From Flavobacterium sp. (GTDB taxonomy: Bacteria > Bacteroidota > Bacteroidia > Flavobacteriales > Flavobacteriaceae), in the NCBI RefSeq assembly GCF_004295795.1, contig NZ_SEBR01000022.1:1-64000 (forward strand): DNA of 64,000 bases, in the 5' to 3' direction. The position numbers and the translations under genes are program-made. Positions 9,438 to 17,023 of this stretch are shown piece by piece. The first letter of the stretch is position 1. Every line of letters begins with the position of its first letter. The notes below the pieces were generated by a model. It was not told the DNA's origin. It made no database searches and saw only the letters and a list, made by a program, of their open reading frames with translations.

Positions 9438-9677
9438 GATGCAGATTTTAGTGCGTTAAAGATAGTGCATCTGACAAAAAACCGAAAAGCCCGAATTCCT
9501 GATTTCAAAACAGGAAAACGTTTTCATGATTTTGAATCGTCAAATATCCGATGGAGTTTTGTGAAAACGCCTTTAAAATCAAGTGGTTTGTGAAATTATT
9601 GTAAATCTTTTACCGGTTTACGAAAATTGTTTCGAAAAGGCTTTTCTTTGCTACATAAATCTAAAAATGAAACGATT

Positions 9678-9971
9678 ATGGCTATCAAAAAACAGTTTAC
9701 GAAGACGAAGCCGGTCTGCAAAGTGACATTTTCAGTGGAAGCCAAGTCGGCCGAAACCGCGTCGGTTGTTGGAGATTTCAACGCGTGGGACGCCGAGGCC
9801 GGAACGTTGGCCAAACAAAAGAACGGAACATTCAAAGGCGTTTTCGACCTTGCGAAAGACAGCGTCTACGAATTCAGATATGTGGTTGACGGCGAGTATC
9901 AAAACGAGCCTGAAGCTGACGGCACAAGAGGAAACGACTTCGGATCTGAAAACAGCGTGCTGAATACCTAA
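9678..9971 (+). CDS. glycogen-binding (CBM48/isoamylase early-set) domain protein
   Basis: This 97-residue protein is little more than a single early-set carbohydrate-binding domain: SVVGDFNAWD near residues 32-41, GTFKGVFDLAKDSVYEFRYVVDG (in parts: FKGVFDL, YEFRYVVDG) near 53-75 and a tail with ENSVLNT. Such stand-alone domains are common in Flavobacteriia and may bind glycogen-like glucans or act in regulation; the function is not known. The frame extends upstream to 9627, but ATG at 9678 gives the standard basic N-terminus MAIKKQF. It ends in a shared terminator. Confidence 0.85.
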   Translation: MAIKKQFTKTKPVCKVTFSVEAKSAETASVVGDFNAWDAEAGTLAKQKNGTFKGVFDLAKDSVYEFRYVVDGEYQNEPEADGTRGNDFGSENSVLNT

Positions 9972-9973
9972 TA

Positions 9974-10005
9974 AAAAATCGCCTCTTTCGAAGGCGATTT
10001 TTTTT
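9974..10005. terminator. bidirectional terminator
   Basis: The arms AAAATCGCCT and AGGCGATTTT flank CTTTCGA, with A and T runs on the outside, so the hairpin works on both strands. It separates the convergent CBM48 gene (plus) and DoxX-like gene (minus). Confidence 0.85.
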
Positions 10006-10010
10006 GGACG

Positions 10011-10394
10011 TTATTTGGCGAACATCGCGGCATAACGATGTCTGTTGACCGCAAGCAAGTAAATGTTGGCCGCAAGCAGGAAAGCAGCGCCACCAATACT
10101 CGCCGGATCGAGAAAGACGTGAAACAAAAACGCGTTGATCGAAATCGGAAGGATCACAACAGCGGCCAGCGCCACGTAATATCCGGAGACAAAAAGAAGT
10201 CCGCAAAGCAATTCCACGCCTTTTACCAGCGGCATCAGGTAAACGGTTGCAGCCGCGCCGGCGCCCCACTTTGCAATGCCTTCGGGAAGTTTGGATGGAT
10301 CGGGTTGCGGCACAAGGTCAAAAAAATAGGAAACCGAGGCAAACAAGAGCAGCAATCCCGCGAGACTGCGAATGATAATGGTCAAAATTCTCAT
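10011..10394 (-). CDS. DoxX-family membrane protein
   Basis: A 127-residue protein with four hydrophobic helices (about residues 5-25, 48-66, 70-93 and 101-117), as in DoxX-like proteins. Recognisable words are GVELLCGLLFVSGYYVALAA near 60-79 and NAFLFHVFLDP near 88-98. Its biochemical role is not established. The open frame continues to 10529, but that extension is not hydrophobic or conserved in character and would cross the neighbouring small gene; the ATG at 10394 is preferred. It lies 35 bp after the 69-residue gene on the same strand. Confidence 0.8.
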   Translation of the reverse strand: MRILTIIIRSLAGLLLLFASVSYFFDLVPQPDPSKLPEGIAKWGAGAAATVYLMPLVKGVELLCGLLFVSGYYVALAAVVILPISINAFLFHVFLDPASIGGAAFLLAANIYLLAVNRHRYAAMFAK

Positions 10395-10429
10395 AGTGGT
10401 TGGTTTTGTTGAACATGAATCTTCCGAAT

Positions 10430-10639
10430 TTACGACAAAATCTCGCAGGCAAACCCAGACGCTTGCATCAACGATATTATCGCATCGGGTTTCAGACGTA
10501 AAGTCTCCACGCGCAAAACCTTGTCGCAATCTTCGAGATCGAACGTTATTTTTCCTGTCGGATAAAGCGACATCAGGCTCAAAACCATGTTTCGGGCATC
10601 GGTCGTTTTGGAGATATTGGTACGAAAGATCTCAATCAT
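10430..10639 (-). CDS. small conserved hypothetical protein
   Basis: A 69-residue cytoplasmic protein (starts MIEIFRTNISKTTDARNM). The pattern of beta strand, helix, strand, strand and helix looks like a ferredoxin-like fold similar to heavy-metal-associated domains, with ITFDLEDCDKVLRVE in the middle, but there is no CxxC metal motif. I recognise the type as a family common in Flavobacteriia without a known role. It is likely co-transcribed with the DoxX-like gene downstream. Confidence 0.65.
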   Translation of the reverse strand: MIEIFRTNISKTTDARNMVLSLMSLYPTGKITFDLEDCDKVLRVETLRLKPDAIISLMQASGFACEILS

Positions 10640-10859
10640 CGAATTTGTATTTTTTGACTTGGGCTTCGCATCGGAGATTTCCAGAAGGTAAAATCTGCAA
10701 TCAGAAATTCATCGGCTACAATTAAAACAAACTTCGGATGCACTTAATGCACTTAATGTCCTTAATGGTTCAAAAAAAACGCGGCTCAACAGCGAAAGTG
10801 TATTTCAAATGAACTACAATATTGGAAAAAAACTTATAGGCAAATCGGTGTTCAAAACT

Positions 10860-11231
10860 TCATTTTGCAACAGCGTTCATTTTGTGATAACTGTTGTACG
10901 ACAAAGCCAAAATCCCAAGCCAGATCAATGGGAAAACGGCGAAGAATCCGAATCCGTCCACGCAAAAATAGCTGATCGAAGCAAAGATGAAATCGAAAGC
11001 GAATCCGGCGTAAGCCCATTCCTTGATGCGTCCGCGAAACTTCGGAACAGTCAAAATGATGCATCCCAAAATCTTGAACACGACCAAAGCCGCTCCAAAA
11101 TAATCGGGATAACCCAAATGCCTGATGCCCGCTTTTGCGTCTTCCGATTGCGAAAAAAGTGCGGGCATGACGCCTTCGAAAAGGAAAATCAAAGAAGTCG
11201 TGATCCAGAAAATGATTTTGTGTGTTTTCAT
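10860..11231 (-). CDS. DoxX-like membrane protein
   Basis: A 123-residue, four-helix protein of the DoxX-like type: FWITTSLIFLFEGVMPALF near residues 8-26, GYPDYFGAALVVFKILGCIIL near 40-60, EWAYAGFAFDFIFASISYF near 71-89 and FPLIWLGILALSYNSYH near 98-114. The pairing of GYP-x-YF with the second helix is typical for this family. The function is unknown. It stands alone; the region upstream is the hexamer repeat array. Confidence 0.8.
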   Translation of the reverse strand: MKTHKIIFWITTSLIFLFEGVMPALFSQSEDAKAGIRHLGYPDYFGAALVVFKILGCIILTVPKFRGRIKEWAYAGFAFDFIFASISYFCVDGFGFFAVFPLIWLGILALSYNSYHKMNAVAK

Positions 11232-11331
11232 GGGAGTTTTTTTTTGTCTAAGTTTAAAAAGTGCCTGAGTTGAAAAGTGCCTGAGTTGAAACTTAGGATG
11301 TAACAGCTTCGGTCAGTCTGCTTCTGCCATT

Positions 11332-11463
11332 GCTTCTGCTTCTGCTTCTGCTTCTGCTTCTGCTTCTGCTTCTGCTTCTGCTTCTGCTTCTGCTTCTGCT
11401 ACTGCTACTGCTACTGCTACTGCTTCTGCAACTGCCACTGCTTCAGCCACCACTTCTGCAACC
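11332..11463. repeat. hexanucleotide tandem array
   Basis: Eleven GCTTCT units (11332-11397) are followed by four GCTACT units and seven degenerate units of the pattern GCnnCn. The array reaches the stop codon of the VOC gene. Read from that gene past its TAG, the frame stays open for about 50 codons of alternating Ala with Glu or Val until a TGA near 11312. A related short array is at 13256-13300. Confidence 0.85.
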
Positions 11464-11876
11464 TACGCCGGAAACTGACTAGCATCCATATAAGTAAATT
11501 CCCAACAATGTCCATCGAGATCGCGGAAACCGTGGTTGTACATATAGCCGTAATCCTGTTTTTCGCCCGGTGCCGTTCCGCCGGCTTCGACTGCTTTGCT
11601 TACGATTTCGTCTACGGCTTGTCTACTTTCGGCGGTAAGGCAAATTATCGATTCGAGGAATTTACTCGTGTCGCAAATGTCTTCGTGTTCGAGCATAAAA
11701 CTTTTGAAAAATGGCTTGACGAGCAACATCACGTGAATCGAATTTTCCTCGATTATCATGCACGTGGCGTTTTCATCGGTGAAAGTCTGGTTGAAAGTGT
11801 AGCCGAGTTTGGTGAAGAATTCCACCGATCGGTTCAAATCCTGTACGGGCAAGTTTACAAAAATGCTAGTTGGCAT
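11463..11876 (-). CDS. VOC-family (glyoxalase/dioxygenase fold) protein
   Basis: A 137-residue protein of the vicinal oxygen chelate fold, with two beta-alpha-beta-beta-beta modules: MPTSIFVNLPVQDLNRSVEFF at the start (in parts SIFVNLPVQDL, SVEFFTKLGYTF) and the C-terminal GYMYNHGFRDLDGHCWEF near residues 109-126, the usual place for a metal ligand. Many Flavobacteriia carry close forms annotated only as glyoxalase/bleomycin resistance type; the substrate is unknown. The stop TAG is directly followed in frame by the Ala-rich hexamer array. Confidence 0.85.
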   Translation of the reverse strand: MPTSIFVNLPVQDLNRSVEFFTKLGYTFNQTFTDENATCMIIEENSIHVMLLVKPFFKSFMLEHEDICDTSKFLESIICLTAESRQAVDEIVSKAVEAGGTAPGEKQDYGYMYNHGFRDLDGHCWEFTYMDASQFPA

Positions 11877-12215
11877 AATGCTTTGGTTTTAAGTTCTATG
11901 CCAAAGTTAGGCCGGTCTTGTTTTTGTGTCGATGTGTGAAAGCGACGATGTTGAGGGTGTTTTGCGACAGTTATTCCGAAGCGGCTATTACAATTGGCAA
12001 AGTGAAGATGCACCTCAGGTTTTTCCCGCGTCTCTGGGCCGGAATCCAATCGGGTGATTTTGCCAGCATAGTAAGAGCGGCGCTGTCCGATTTTTTATCG
12101 ATCAAATTTATGATCTTGGTGTCTGATATTTTGCCGTTTTGGTACTACGCTCTGGAAAAAAGGCCTGTCGGTTTTATCCGAAAGACATATTGGTTGGTGT
12201 TTTTTATCTGACAGA
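11877..12215. other. gap between VOC gene and thyA
   Basis: A frame of 97 codons (11918-12211, plus) fills this gap but has no recognised family, no promoter and a composition like non-coding DNA; I do not call it. Its end has the word GGTTGGTGTTTTTTATCTGA, nearly repeated at 16620-16636. Confidence 0.4.
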
Positions 12216-13040
12216 TTAAACCGCCACAATTCCCTTGATATGCGGATGCGGATCGTAATCGACCAAAGTGAAATCTTCGAAAGTAAAATCGAAAATATCC
12301 TTTATATCAGGATTCAGAATCATCTTCGGAAGTGGGCGCGGCTCGCGTGAAAGCTGCAATTCCACCTGCTCGAAATGGTTGTTGTAAATGTGCGCATCGC
12401 CAAAAGTGTGGATAAAATCTCCAGGCTGTAAACCGACAACCTGCGCGACCATCATCGTAAACAATGCATAAGACGCGATGTTGAACGGAACACCCAAAAA
12501 GATATCGGCGCTGCGTTGGTACAATTGGCAAGACAGTTTTCCTTCGGCCACATAAAATTGGAAAAATGCGTGACATGGCGGAAGCGCCGCTTTTCCGTTG
12601 GAAACATTTTCTGCAAAAGAAACCGAAGTGTCGGGCAAAACAGATGGATTCCAAGCCGAAACAAGCATGCGTCGACTGTTAGGACTCGATTTCAAAGTTT
12701 CTATCAATTCTTTGATCTGGTCGATTTCCTCACCGTTCCAATTTCTCCATTGATAGCCGTAAACCGGACCCAAATCACCATTCGGATCGGCCCATTCATC
12801 CCATATCCTGACGCCGTTTTCGCTCAGGTAATTGATGTTCGTATCGCCCTTCAAGAACCAAAGCAACTCGTGAACGATAGATTTCAGGTGCAGTTTTTTC
12901 GTCGTCACCAACGGAAATCCCTGAGAAAGGTCAAAACGCATCTGATAACCGAAAACGCTTTTCGTTCCCGTTCCTGTCCGGTCTCCTTTTTGTACGCCGT
13001 TCTCAAGAACGTGCTTTACGAGGTCGTGATATTGTTGCAT
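12216..13040 (-). CDS. thyA: thymidylate synthase
   Basis: The enzyme makes dTMP from dUMP, using 5,10-methylenetetrahydrofolate as carbon donor and reductant. The 274 residues are about 10 longer than E. coli ThyA. The active-site cysteine lies in [13 protein letters not shown] near residues 152-164; the phosphate-binding arginines are in [15 protein letters not shown] near 19-33 and [15 protein letters not shown] near 119-133; [20 protein letters not shown] spans about 173-192. The C-terminal ends HIKGIVAV. It works as a pair with folA, which recycles the dihydrofolate produced. Confidence 0.98.
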   Translation of the reverse strand: MQQYHDLVKHVLENGVQKGDRTGTGTKSVFGYQMRFDLSQGFPLVTTKKLHLKSIVHELLWFLKGDTNINYLSENGVRIWDEWADPNGDLGPVYGYQWRNWNGEEIDQIKELIETLKSSPNSRRMLVSAWNPSVLPDTSVSFAENVSNGKAALPPCHAFFQFYVAEGKLSCQLYQRSADIFLGVPFNIASYALFTMMVAQVVGLQPGDFIHTFGDAHIYNNHFEQVELQLSREPRPLPKMILNPDIKDIFDFTFEDFTLVDYDPHPHIKGIVAV

Positions 13041-13255
13041 GGTATTGACTTGAATGCCGTAAAAATACGTTTTGGAAGTTTTGGTTTTGGATTCGGATGC
13101 AGGAAGAAATCAAAAAGAAATCAACAGTTTTGCAATGGGATCTTTTGATTCTCAGAACGTCGGATTTTCAGATTTACAGACAAAGTTCCAAAAAGATTCC
13201 ATGGCTTGGCAACTAAAAATCACAAAAAGCAGGCGTCTATCTCAACAACTTGATT

Positions 13256-13300
13256 TCTGCAACTGCCACTGCTTTGCCACTGCCACTGCTTCTGCCACTA
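13256..13300. repeat. short hexamer-type array after the bifunctional nuclease gene
   Basis: Units of the kind CTGCCACTG and CTGCTTCTG follow the stop codon of the gene at 13302. In the frame of that gene, after TGA and one codon, it reads Val-Ala-Glu-Ala-Val-Ala-Val-Ala, the same dipeptide pattern found after the VOC gene. It shares CTGCAACTGCCACTGCTT with 11424-11442. Confidence 0.7.
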
Positions 13301-13301
13301 A

Positions 13302-13916
13302 TCAAGACTCTCGTCTCGAAATCTCATCGCGAATCTTGGCCGCCTTTTCATAATCTTCATCTCGAACCGCGCCTTCAAGCAATTCGTGCAACTCAGAAAT
13401 ACTGTGTTTGGAGTAACTTTCGCCGGCTTGGTTCGATTCTTCCCCAAGTCCGAAAGTCTCCGGTGCCGACAACACATCGTCGCTCTGTTCGCTCTCCGGA
13501 TTGGCCTTGAGGTAAATCCCGGCCTTGTCCAAAATATTCTTGTAAGTGAAAATCGGAGCGTTGAAACGCAAAGCCAAGGCAATCGCGTCAGACGTGCGCG
13601 CATCGATAATTTCCTCGATCTTGTCGCGTTCGCAAATGATGCTCGAGTAGAAAACGCCGTCCACGAGCTTGTGGATGATCACCTGTTTCACGACGATGTC
13701 GAACCTGTCGGCGAAATTCTTGAAAAGGTCGTGCGTCAAAGGTCGCGGCGGACGGATCTCTTTTTCAAGCGCAATCGCGATCGACTGTGCTTCAAATGCA
13801 CCAATGACGATAGGAAGTTTGCGGTCTCCGTCAACTTCGTTCAAAATCAGGGCGTAAGCGCCATTTTGCGTCTGGCTGTACGAGATCCCTTTTATTGTCA
13901 GCTTCACTAAACTCAT
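13302..13916 (-). CDS. bifunctional nuclease domain protein (DUF151) with UVR motif
   Basis: Residues 1 to about 135 form a bifunctional-nuclease (DUF151) domain: LPIVIGAFEAQSIAIALE near 34-51, RPLTHDLFKNF near 58-68, and ARTSDAIALALRFNAPIF near 107-124. After a linker, residues 168-202 are a UvrB/UvrC-type motif (ISELHELLEGAVRDEDYEKAAKIRDEI, in parts). The plant and archaeal members have DNase/RNase activity in vitro; the bacterial role is unknown. At 204 residues it matches the usual Bacteroidota form. A good promoter (TTG, 19 bp, TATTTTTG) ends four bases before the ATG. Confidence 0.9.
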   Translation of the reverse strand: MSLVKLTIKGISYSQTQNGAYALILNEVDGDRKLPIVIGAFEAQSIAIALEKEIRPPRPLTHDLFKNFADRFDIVVKQVIIHKLVDGVFYSSIICERDKIEEIIDARTSDAIALALRFNAPIFTYKNILDKAGIYLKANPESEQSDDVLSAPETFGLGEESNQAGESYSKHSISELHELLEGAVRDEDYEKAAKIRDEISRRES

Positions 13917-13920
13917 GTTG

Positions 13921-13950
13921 CAAAAATACGATTGCGTTTTGATTTGGCAA
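13921..13950 (-). promoter_or_regulatory. promoter of the bifunctional nuclease gene
   Basis: On the minus strand TTG (13948-13950) and TATTTTTG (13921-13928) are 19 bp apart, which is the standard Bacteroidota spacing. Only CAAC separates the -7 element from the ATG, so transcription should start at or next to the start codon. Confidence 0.75.
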
Positions 13951-13996
13951 GAAACATTTGAACTGCGTTCGCGTTAAGGGTTTTTTTCTTTTTTTT

Positions 13997-14140
13997 GGAG
14001 CTTTTTCCGGCTGACTGGCACTAGCTTTTTTGCAAAAGCCGGTTTTTCTAGGGCTTGAAACGAGCTTCCTTTGGTCGCTGTTTCAAGTCAAGAAAATCAC
14101 GTCTTTTTCTGCAAAAGGCTAGTTGCCCGCATCCGGGCTA
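13997..14140 (-). repeat. dispersed structured element, copy B
   Basis: This is the minus-strand copy: GGAGCTTTTTCCGGCTGAC at the left, core GAGCTTCCTTTGGTCGCT near 14067, flanked by CTTGAAAC and GTTTCAAG (paired), and GGCTAGTTGCCCGCATCCGG at the right. It faces copy C head to head, with 175 bp between that are themselves partly palindromic. Confidence 0.8.
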
Positions 14141-14314
14141 GGATTGTCGTAAGACGATCTTTTTCTTTTTATTTTAATTCCGTGTTCACCGAAATTATCT
14201 CACTCTCGAAGCCTAGATAAACGAGCGCAGCTCGTTCTCAACGTCGCGCTAGTGAGATAAGTTCCGGTTTCACGGAAAATAGTGAAAAAAAAGATTTTGC
14301 GGCTAAAAGAAAAA

Positions 14315-14457
14315 TAGCCCGGATGCGGGCAACTAGCCTTTTGCAGAAAAAACCGATTTTTTCTAAGTTTAAAACAGCGACCGCAGGAAGCTCGTTTTAA
14401 ACCCTAGAAAAACCGGTTTTTACAAAAAAGCTAGTGCCTGGCCGCCGGAATCAGCTT
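14315..14457 (+). repeat. dispersed structured element, copy C
   Basis: Plus-strand copy with TAGCCCGGATGCGGGCAAC at the left, core AGCGACCGCAGGAAGCTC near 14376, arms TTTAAAAC and GTTTTAAA, and GCTAGTGCCTGGCCGCCGG at the right. Together with copy B it fills most of the 795-bp gap between the nuclease and the lipoprotein gene, in which I see no coding sequence. Confidence 0.8.
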
Positions 14458-14624
14458 AAAAAAACAAAACGTTAGTACAAATTTTTTAAACGAATATACA
14501 TTGAAACCAAACAATGGTTAAACGGACGAAATTTCCAAATTATTTTTGTTTAACCTTGCAGTGTTCTTTGTAAAATCGGGCGATTAAATGAAACAAAAAA
14601 CATTTCAGTTGAAATATTTTCTTT

Positions 14625-14632
14625 TATGTTTG
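14625..14632 (+). promoter_or_regulatory. candidate -7 element of the lipoprotein gene
   Basis: TATGTTTG matches TAnnTTTG and lies 80 bp before the ATG at 14712. A second match, TATTTTTG, is at 14541-14548. Neither has a perfect TTG at the usual distance, so which one is used is open. Confidence 0.4.
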
Positions 14633-14711
14633 CGTCCGAATCGGAACAGTAATCAAGGAGATTTTTTTTCCGGAATCCGATACAAATCAAAAACCAAATA
14701 AATAAGTACAG

Positions 14712-15212
14712 ATGAAATTCAAAAACGTAATGTTCGCAATGGCACTCGCCCTTGCATTCTCATGTGGTTCGAAAGACGCCAAAAAAGACGGTGAAACGAC
14801 AGACAGCACGGGAACAGAAACACCTGCAGTTGTAGAAAAGCCAGCTACTGCAAAAGAAATGATCGCCAAAGATTGGGTGCTCGACAATGTGGATTATGAA
14901 GGTGCGATCGCTTCTTTCAAGGACGACAAGGAAAAAGCCGAGTTCAAAACGATGATGGAAGAAATGGTTCCACCGATGAAAACGAAGACCGAATTCATCT
15001 TCGAAGCCGACGGGAAAGCGACCGTAACAGTAATGAGTCCGGACAAAAGTTTCAAGACGCGCAAAGGAACTTGGGTTTTGAGCGCTGACGAGAAAACCGT
15101 AACGATCACCGCCGAAAACGAGCCGATCGCATTCGGGATCGAGGAACTTTCTGCCGACAAACTTTCGTTGAAGCAAGGGCAACTCATCATGATGTACGTA
15201 CCAAAAAAATAA
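14712..15212 (+). CDS. lipocalin-like lipoprotein of unknown function
   Basis: A 166-residue lipoprotein: MKFKNVMFAMALALAFSCGS with the lipobox cysteine at residue 18, then an acidic/Thr-rich linker to about 45. The mature part (KDWVLDNVDYEGAI near 56, FIFEADGKATVTVMS near 97, GTWVLSADEKTVTI near 118) has the strand pattern of small lipocalin-like domains that Bacteroidota place on the outer membrane or in the periplasm. No binding partner can be inferred. It ends at its own terminator. Confidence 0.8.
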   Translation: MKFKNVMFAMALALAFSCGSKDAKKDGETTDSTGTETPAVVEKPATAKEMIAKDWVLDNVDYEGAIASFKDDKEKAEFKTMMEEMVPPMKTKTEFIFEADGKATVTVMSPDKSFKTRKGTWVLSADEKTVTITAENEPIAFGIEELSADKLSLKQGQLIMMYVPKK

Positions 15213-15239
15213 TTCTTACTCAGTTATTTTTTCGATTGG

Positions 15240-15268
15240 ACCGCGGTTTTTACGACCGCGGTTTTTTT
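15240..15268 (+). terminator. terminator after the lipoprotein gene
   Basis: ACCGCGGT occurs at 15240-15247 and 15255-15262; as it is self-complementary, the two copies form a strong hairpin with a TTTTACG loop. Seven T follow on the plus strand. Confidence 0.75.
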
Positions 15269-15294
15269 GTGCTTTGTTTTTTGGGCACGTAGTC

Positions 15295-15696
15295 TCAATT
15301 TTCTGACAGACTGGCCGGAGCCGTGAGCGAAATAGTCCGCAAGATGAAATCCCAATCTCGTTCTGCACCGCGATTGGGCTCGAAGCTGGCATGGCGAATC
15401 TTGTCGAGCAGATCGGCTTCTTCGTACGGAAGCAAATCGAGGATCAACGAAAGCACGCCGCTCACGTTCAGAGTCGGATCGGAAATAAACGCACGTTCGC
15501 CGGTCCCGCCGTTTTCCAATGCCAGGATCGACACCTTGACAATATCGGCGATCAGGTGCATTACGTCGCGATAACCTGACAGCCGCAATTCGACGGTATC
15601 GCGTTTTTTGTGTGGATTTTCCGATTGCAGCAACCGGAAATGCTGCAGTGCCAAGTCGCGCATATCTGCTGAAAGTCGTAGTGTTTCGGTTTTCAT
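15295..15696 (-). CDS. uncharacterised protein, partner of the HEPN-like gene
   Basis: I do not recognise this 133-residue, mostly helical cytoplasmic protein. Visible features are RLSADMRDLALQHFRLLQSE near residues 7-26, a Gly-rich turn ENGGTGERAF near 61-70 and SGVLSLILDLLPYEEADLL near 79-97. Its start overlaps the last four bases of the upstream gene, so the two are translationally coupled and probably work together. Confidence 0.65.
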   Translation of the reverse strand: MKTETLRLSADMRDLALQHFRLLQSENPHKKRDTVELRLSGYRDVMHLIADIVKVSILALENGGTGERAFISDPTLNVSGVLSLILDLLPYEEADLLDKIRHASFEPNRGAERDWDFILRTISLTAPASLSEN

Positions 15697-16544
15697 CTTG
15701 TCTCGATTTTCGGGTTGTTTTTAAGTTGGGCAAGTTTCGTCAGTGCAAGTTTCGTGGCTTCGTCGCAAAAGGTTTGGCAAGCATCCGAAAGCGATTCGAA
15801 TTCCGCTTCGGGCAATTCCAGTTTGTCCCATTGCCTTAGCATGGTCGCGGGCACGCATAGTTGCCTGAAATTTCGTTTCCCGATCGCAGTTTCCTGTTCA
15901 AAAACAACTTCGTGCAACGCAGTAAAATGTCCGCAAAGCGAAAAAAGGAATTTCAGATTGTGTTGGATAGGCGTGTAGCCGAGAAAAATCCTTACCAGGC
16001 CAAGCAATAAATATTCGACAGCTTGTGTAAGCAATGCGACTTTCGCGAGTTCGATATCCAATCTTTGGGATTCCAATGCCGATTCGAGATACAAAGACGC
16101 GACCGCTTCGCATTTATGCCAAAAAGCCTCTGCAGCGACAAGATCCCTTTCCGGATCGCAAATTGGGTCGCCGGTCTTGAGCTCATAGTCGCCCAACGGA
16201 ATGCCAAAATGCAACACTCGGTCAAAAAACCAATGCATGTCAGTTGACCTTTCCTTTAGATGCTTGGTTTGGTGCAACAGGATCGTTGCCGAGAATTCTT
16301 GCCGAGATCTTTGGGCAATCAAATCTGACAGTGTATTGTTGAGTCCTTCGAAAGTTTTGGCGCTGAATACCAGAATGTCGAGATGTGGCTTATTCGTTTT
16401 GCGCAAGTCAGCTGTCGGAAAAACGCTGAAATAGTGACGCTCGTCTTTGTATCCGAAAACGTATGCCTGATTGGTTCCGAGGATTTGTTCAAGCGTTTCT
16501 GAAACAATCTGCGTTTGGTGCTGAAGAAGTTGGTGCTTTTCCAT
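15693..16544 (-). CDS. HEPN-domain-like protein
   Basis: A 283-residue cytoplasmic protein. The N-terminal 110 residues could be a degraded nucleotidyltransferase-like domain (HLDILVFSAKTFEGLNNTL near 53-71), though no GSx10DxD motif is visible. Residues about 135-215 have the HEPN look: RDLVAAEAFWHKCEAVA near 132, then LLTQAVEYLLLGLVRIFLGYTPIQHNLKFL (in parts: LLTQAVEYLLLGL, GYTPIQHNL), comparable to the helix pair of HEPN proteins and their R...H site. HEPN proteins are often RNases or toxins, but some are not. The function is unknown. It forms an operon with the overlapping 133-residue gene. Confidence 0.55.
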   Translation of the reverse strand: MEKHQLLQHQTQIVSETLEQILGTNQAYVFGYKDERHYFSVFPTADLRKTNKPHLDILVFSAKTFEGLNNTLSDLIAQRSRQEFSATILLHQTKHLKERSTDMHWFFDRVLHFGIPLGDYELKTGDPICDPERDLVAAEAFWHKCEAVASLYLESALESQRLDIELAKVALLTQAVEYLLLGLVRIFLGYTPIQHNLKFLFSLCGHFTALHEVVFEQETAIGKRNFRQLCVPATMLRQWDKLELPEAEFESLSDACQTFCDEATKLALTKLAQLKNNPKIETR

Positions 16545-17023
16545 GACTTGCTGTTTTTGTGCAAGTTAGGGTCGGAGTGAGGCGTGCAACACTAAATGCT
16601 TTGGTAAGACACTAACGTGGTTGGTGTTTTATCTGAATAGCTTCGATGTGTTGGTTTTTGGATTGTTAGTCTGCTTTTTTGACTGATTTTACAATTTGGA
16701 ATTGGGCTGAATCTTGTGGCCTACTTTGGACGATCTGTAGCTGTCAAAAGCTTGGCGATGAAGCTTTTTCAGAACAAATCCCTGCGATTACGGTGTTCCG
16801 TAAGTTGGTGATCATCCGATGTTTTACTTTCGCGAACGAAATAGTGTTTTCAAGCACCAGTAAGGTTAAAAAGGCTACATTTGCCGACCAAACAAATTTC
16901 GTTACAGTTTCAGTTAGGGTTTTGCCCGCTTGCCAGGAATCGGTTTTTCGCATTGAAAAATACGAGTAATGCCGTATTGCATCCATTGGTGGGCATGACT
17001 AACCTTGCACCTAATTTTTGCCT
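16545..17023. other. upstream region of the giant adhesin gene
   Basis: No gene is supported here. TACATTTG at 16876-16883 is a full -7 match and could give a leader of about 140 bases for the giant gene. TAATTTTTG at 17012-17020, next to the ATG, is a one-base-longer variant. Otherwise I see nothing structured. Confidence 0.45.

Noticed and set aside
11918..12211. 97-codon open frame between VOC gene and thyA
   Set aside because: It fills the gap, but has no recognisable family, no promoter and odd composition with scattered Cys and Trp; more likely chance or decayed DNA.
16744..16986. 80-codon minus-strand frame upstream of the giant gene
   Set aside because: No family, lies over the candidate promoter of the giant gene, and its composition is like non-coding DNA.
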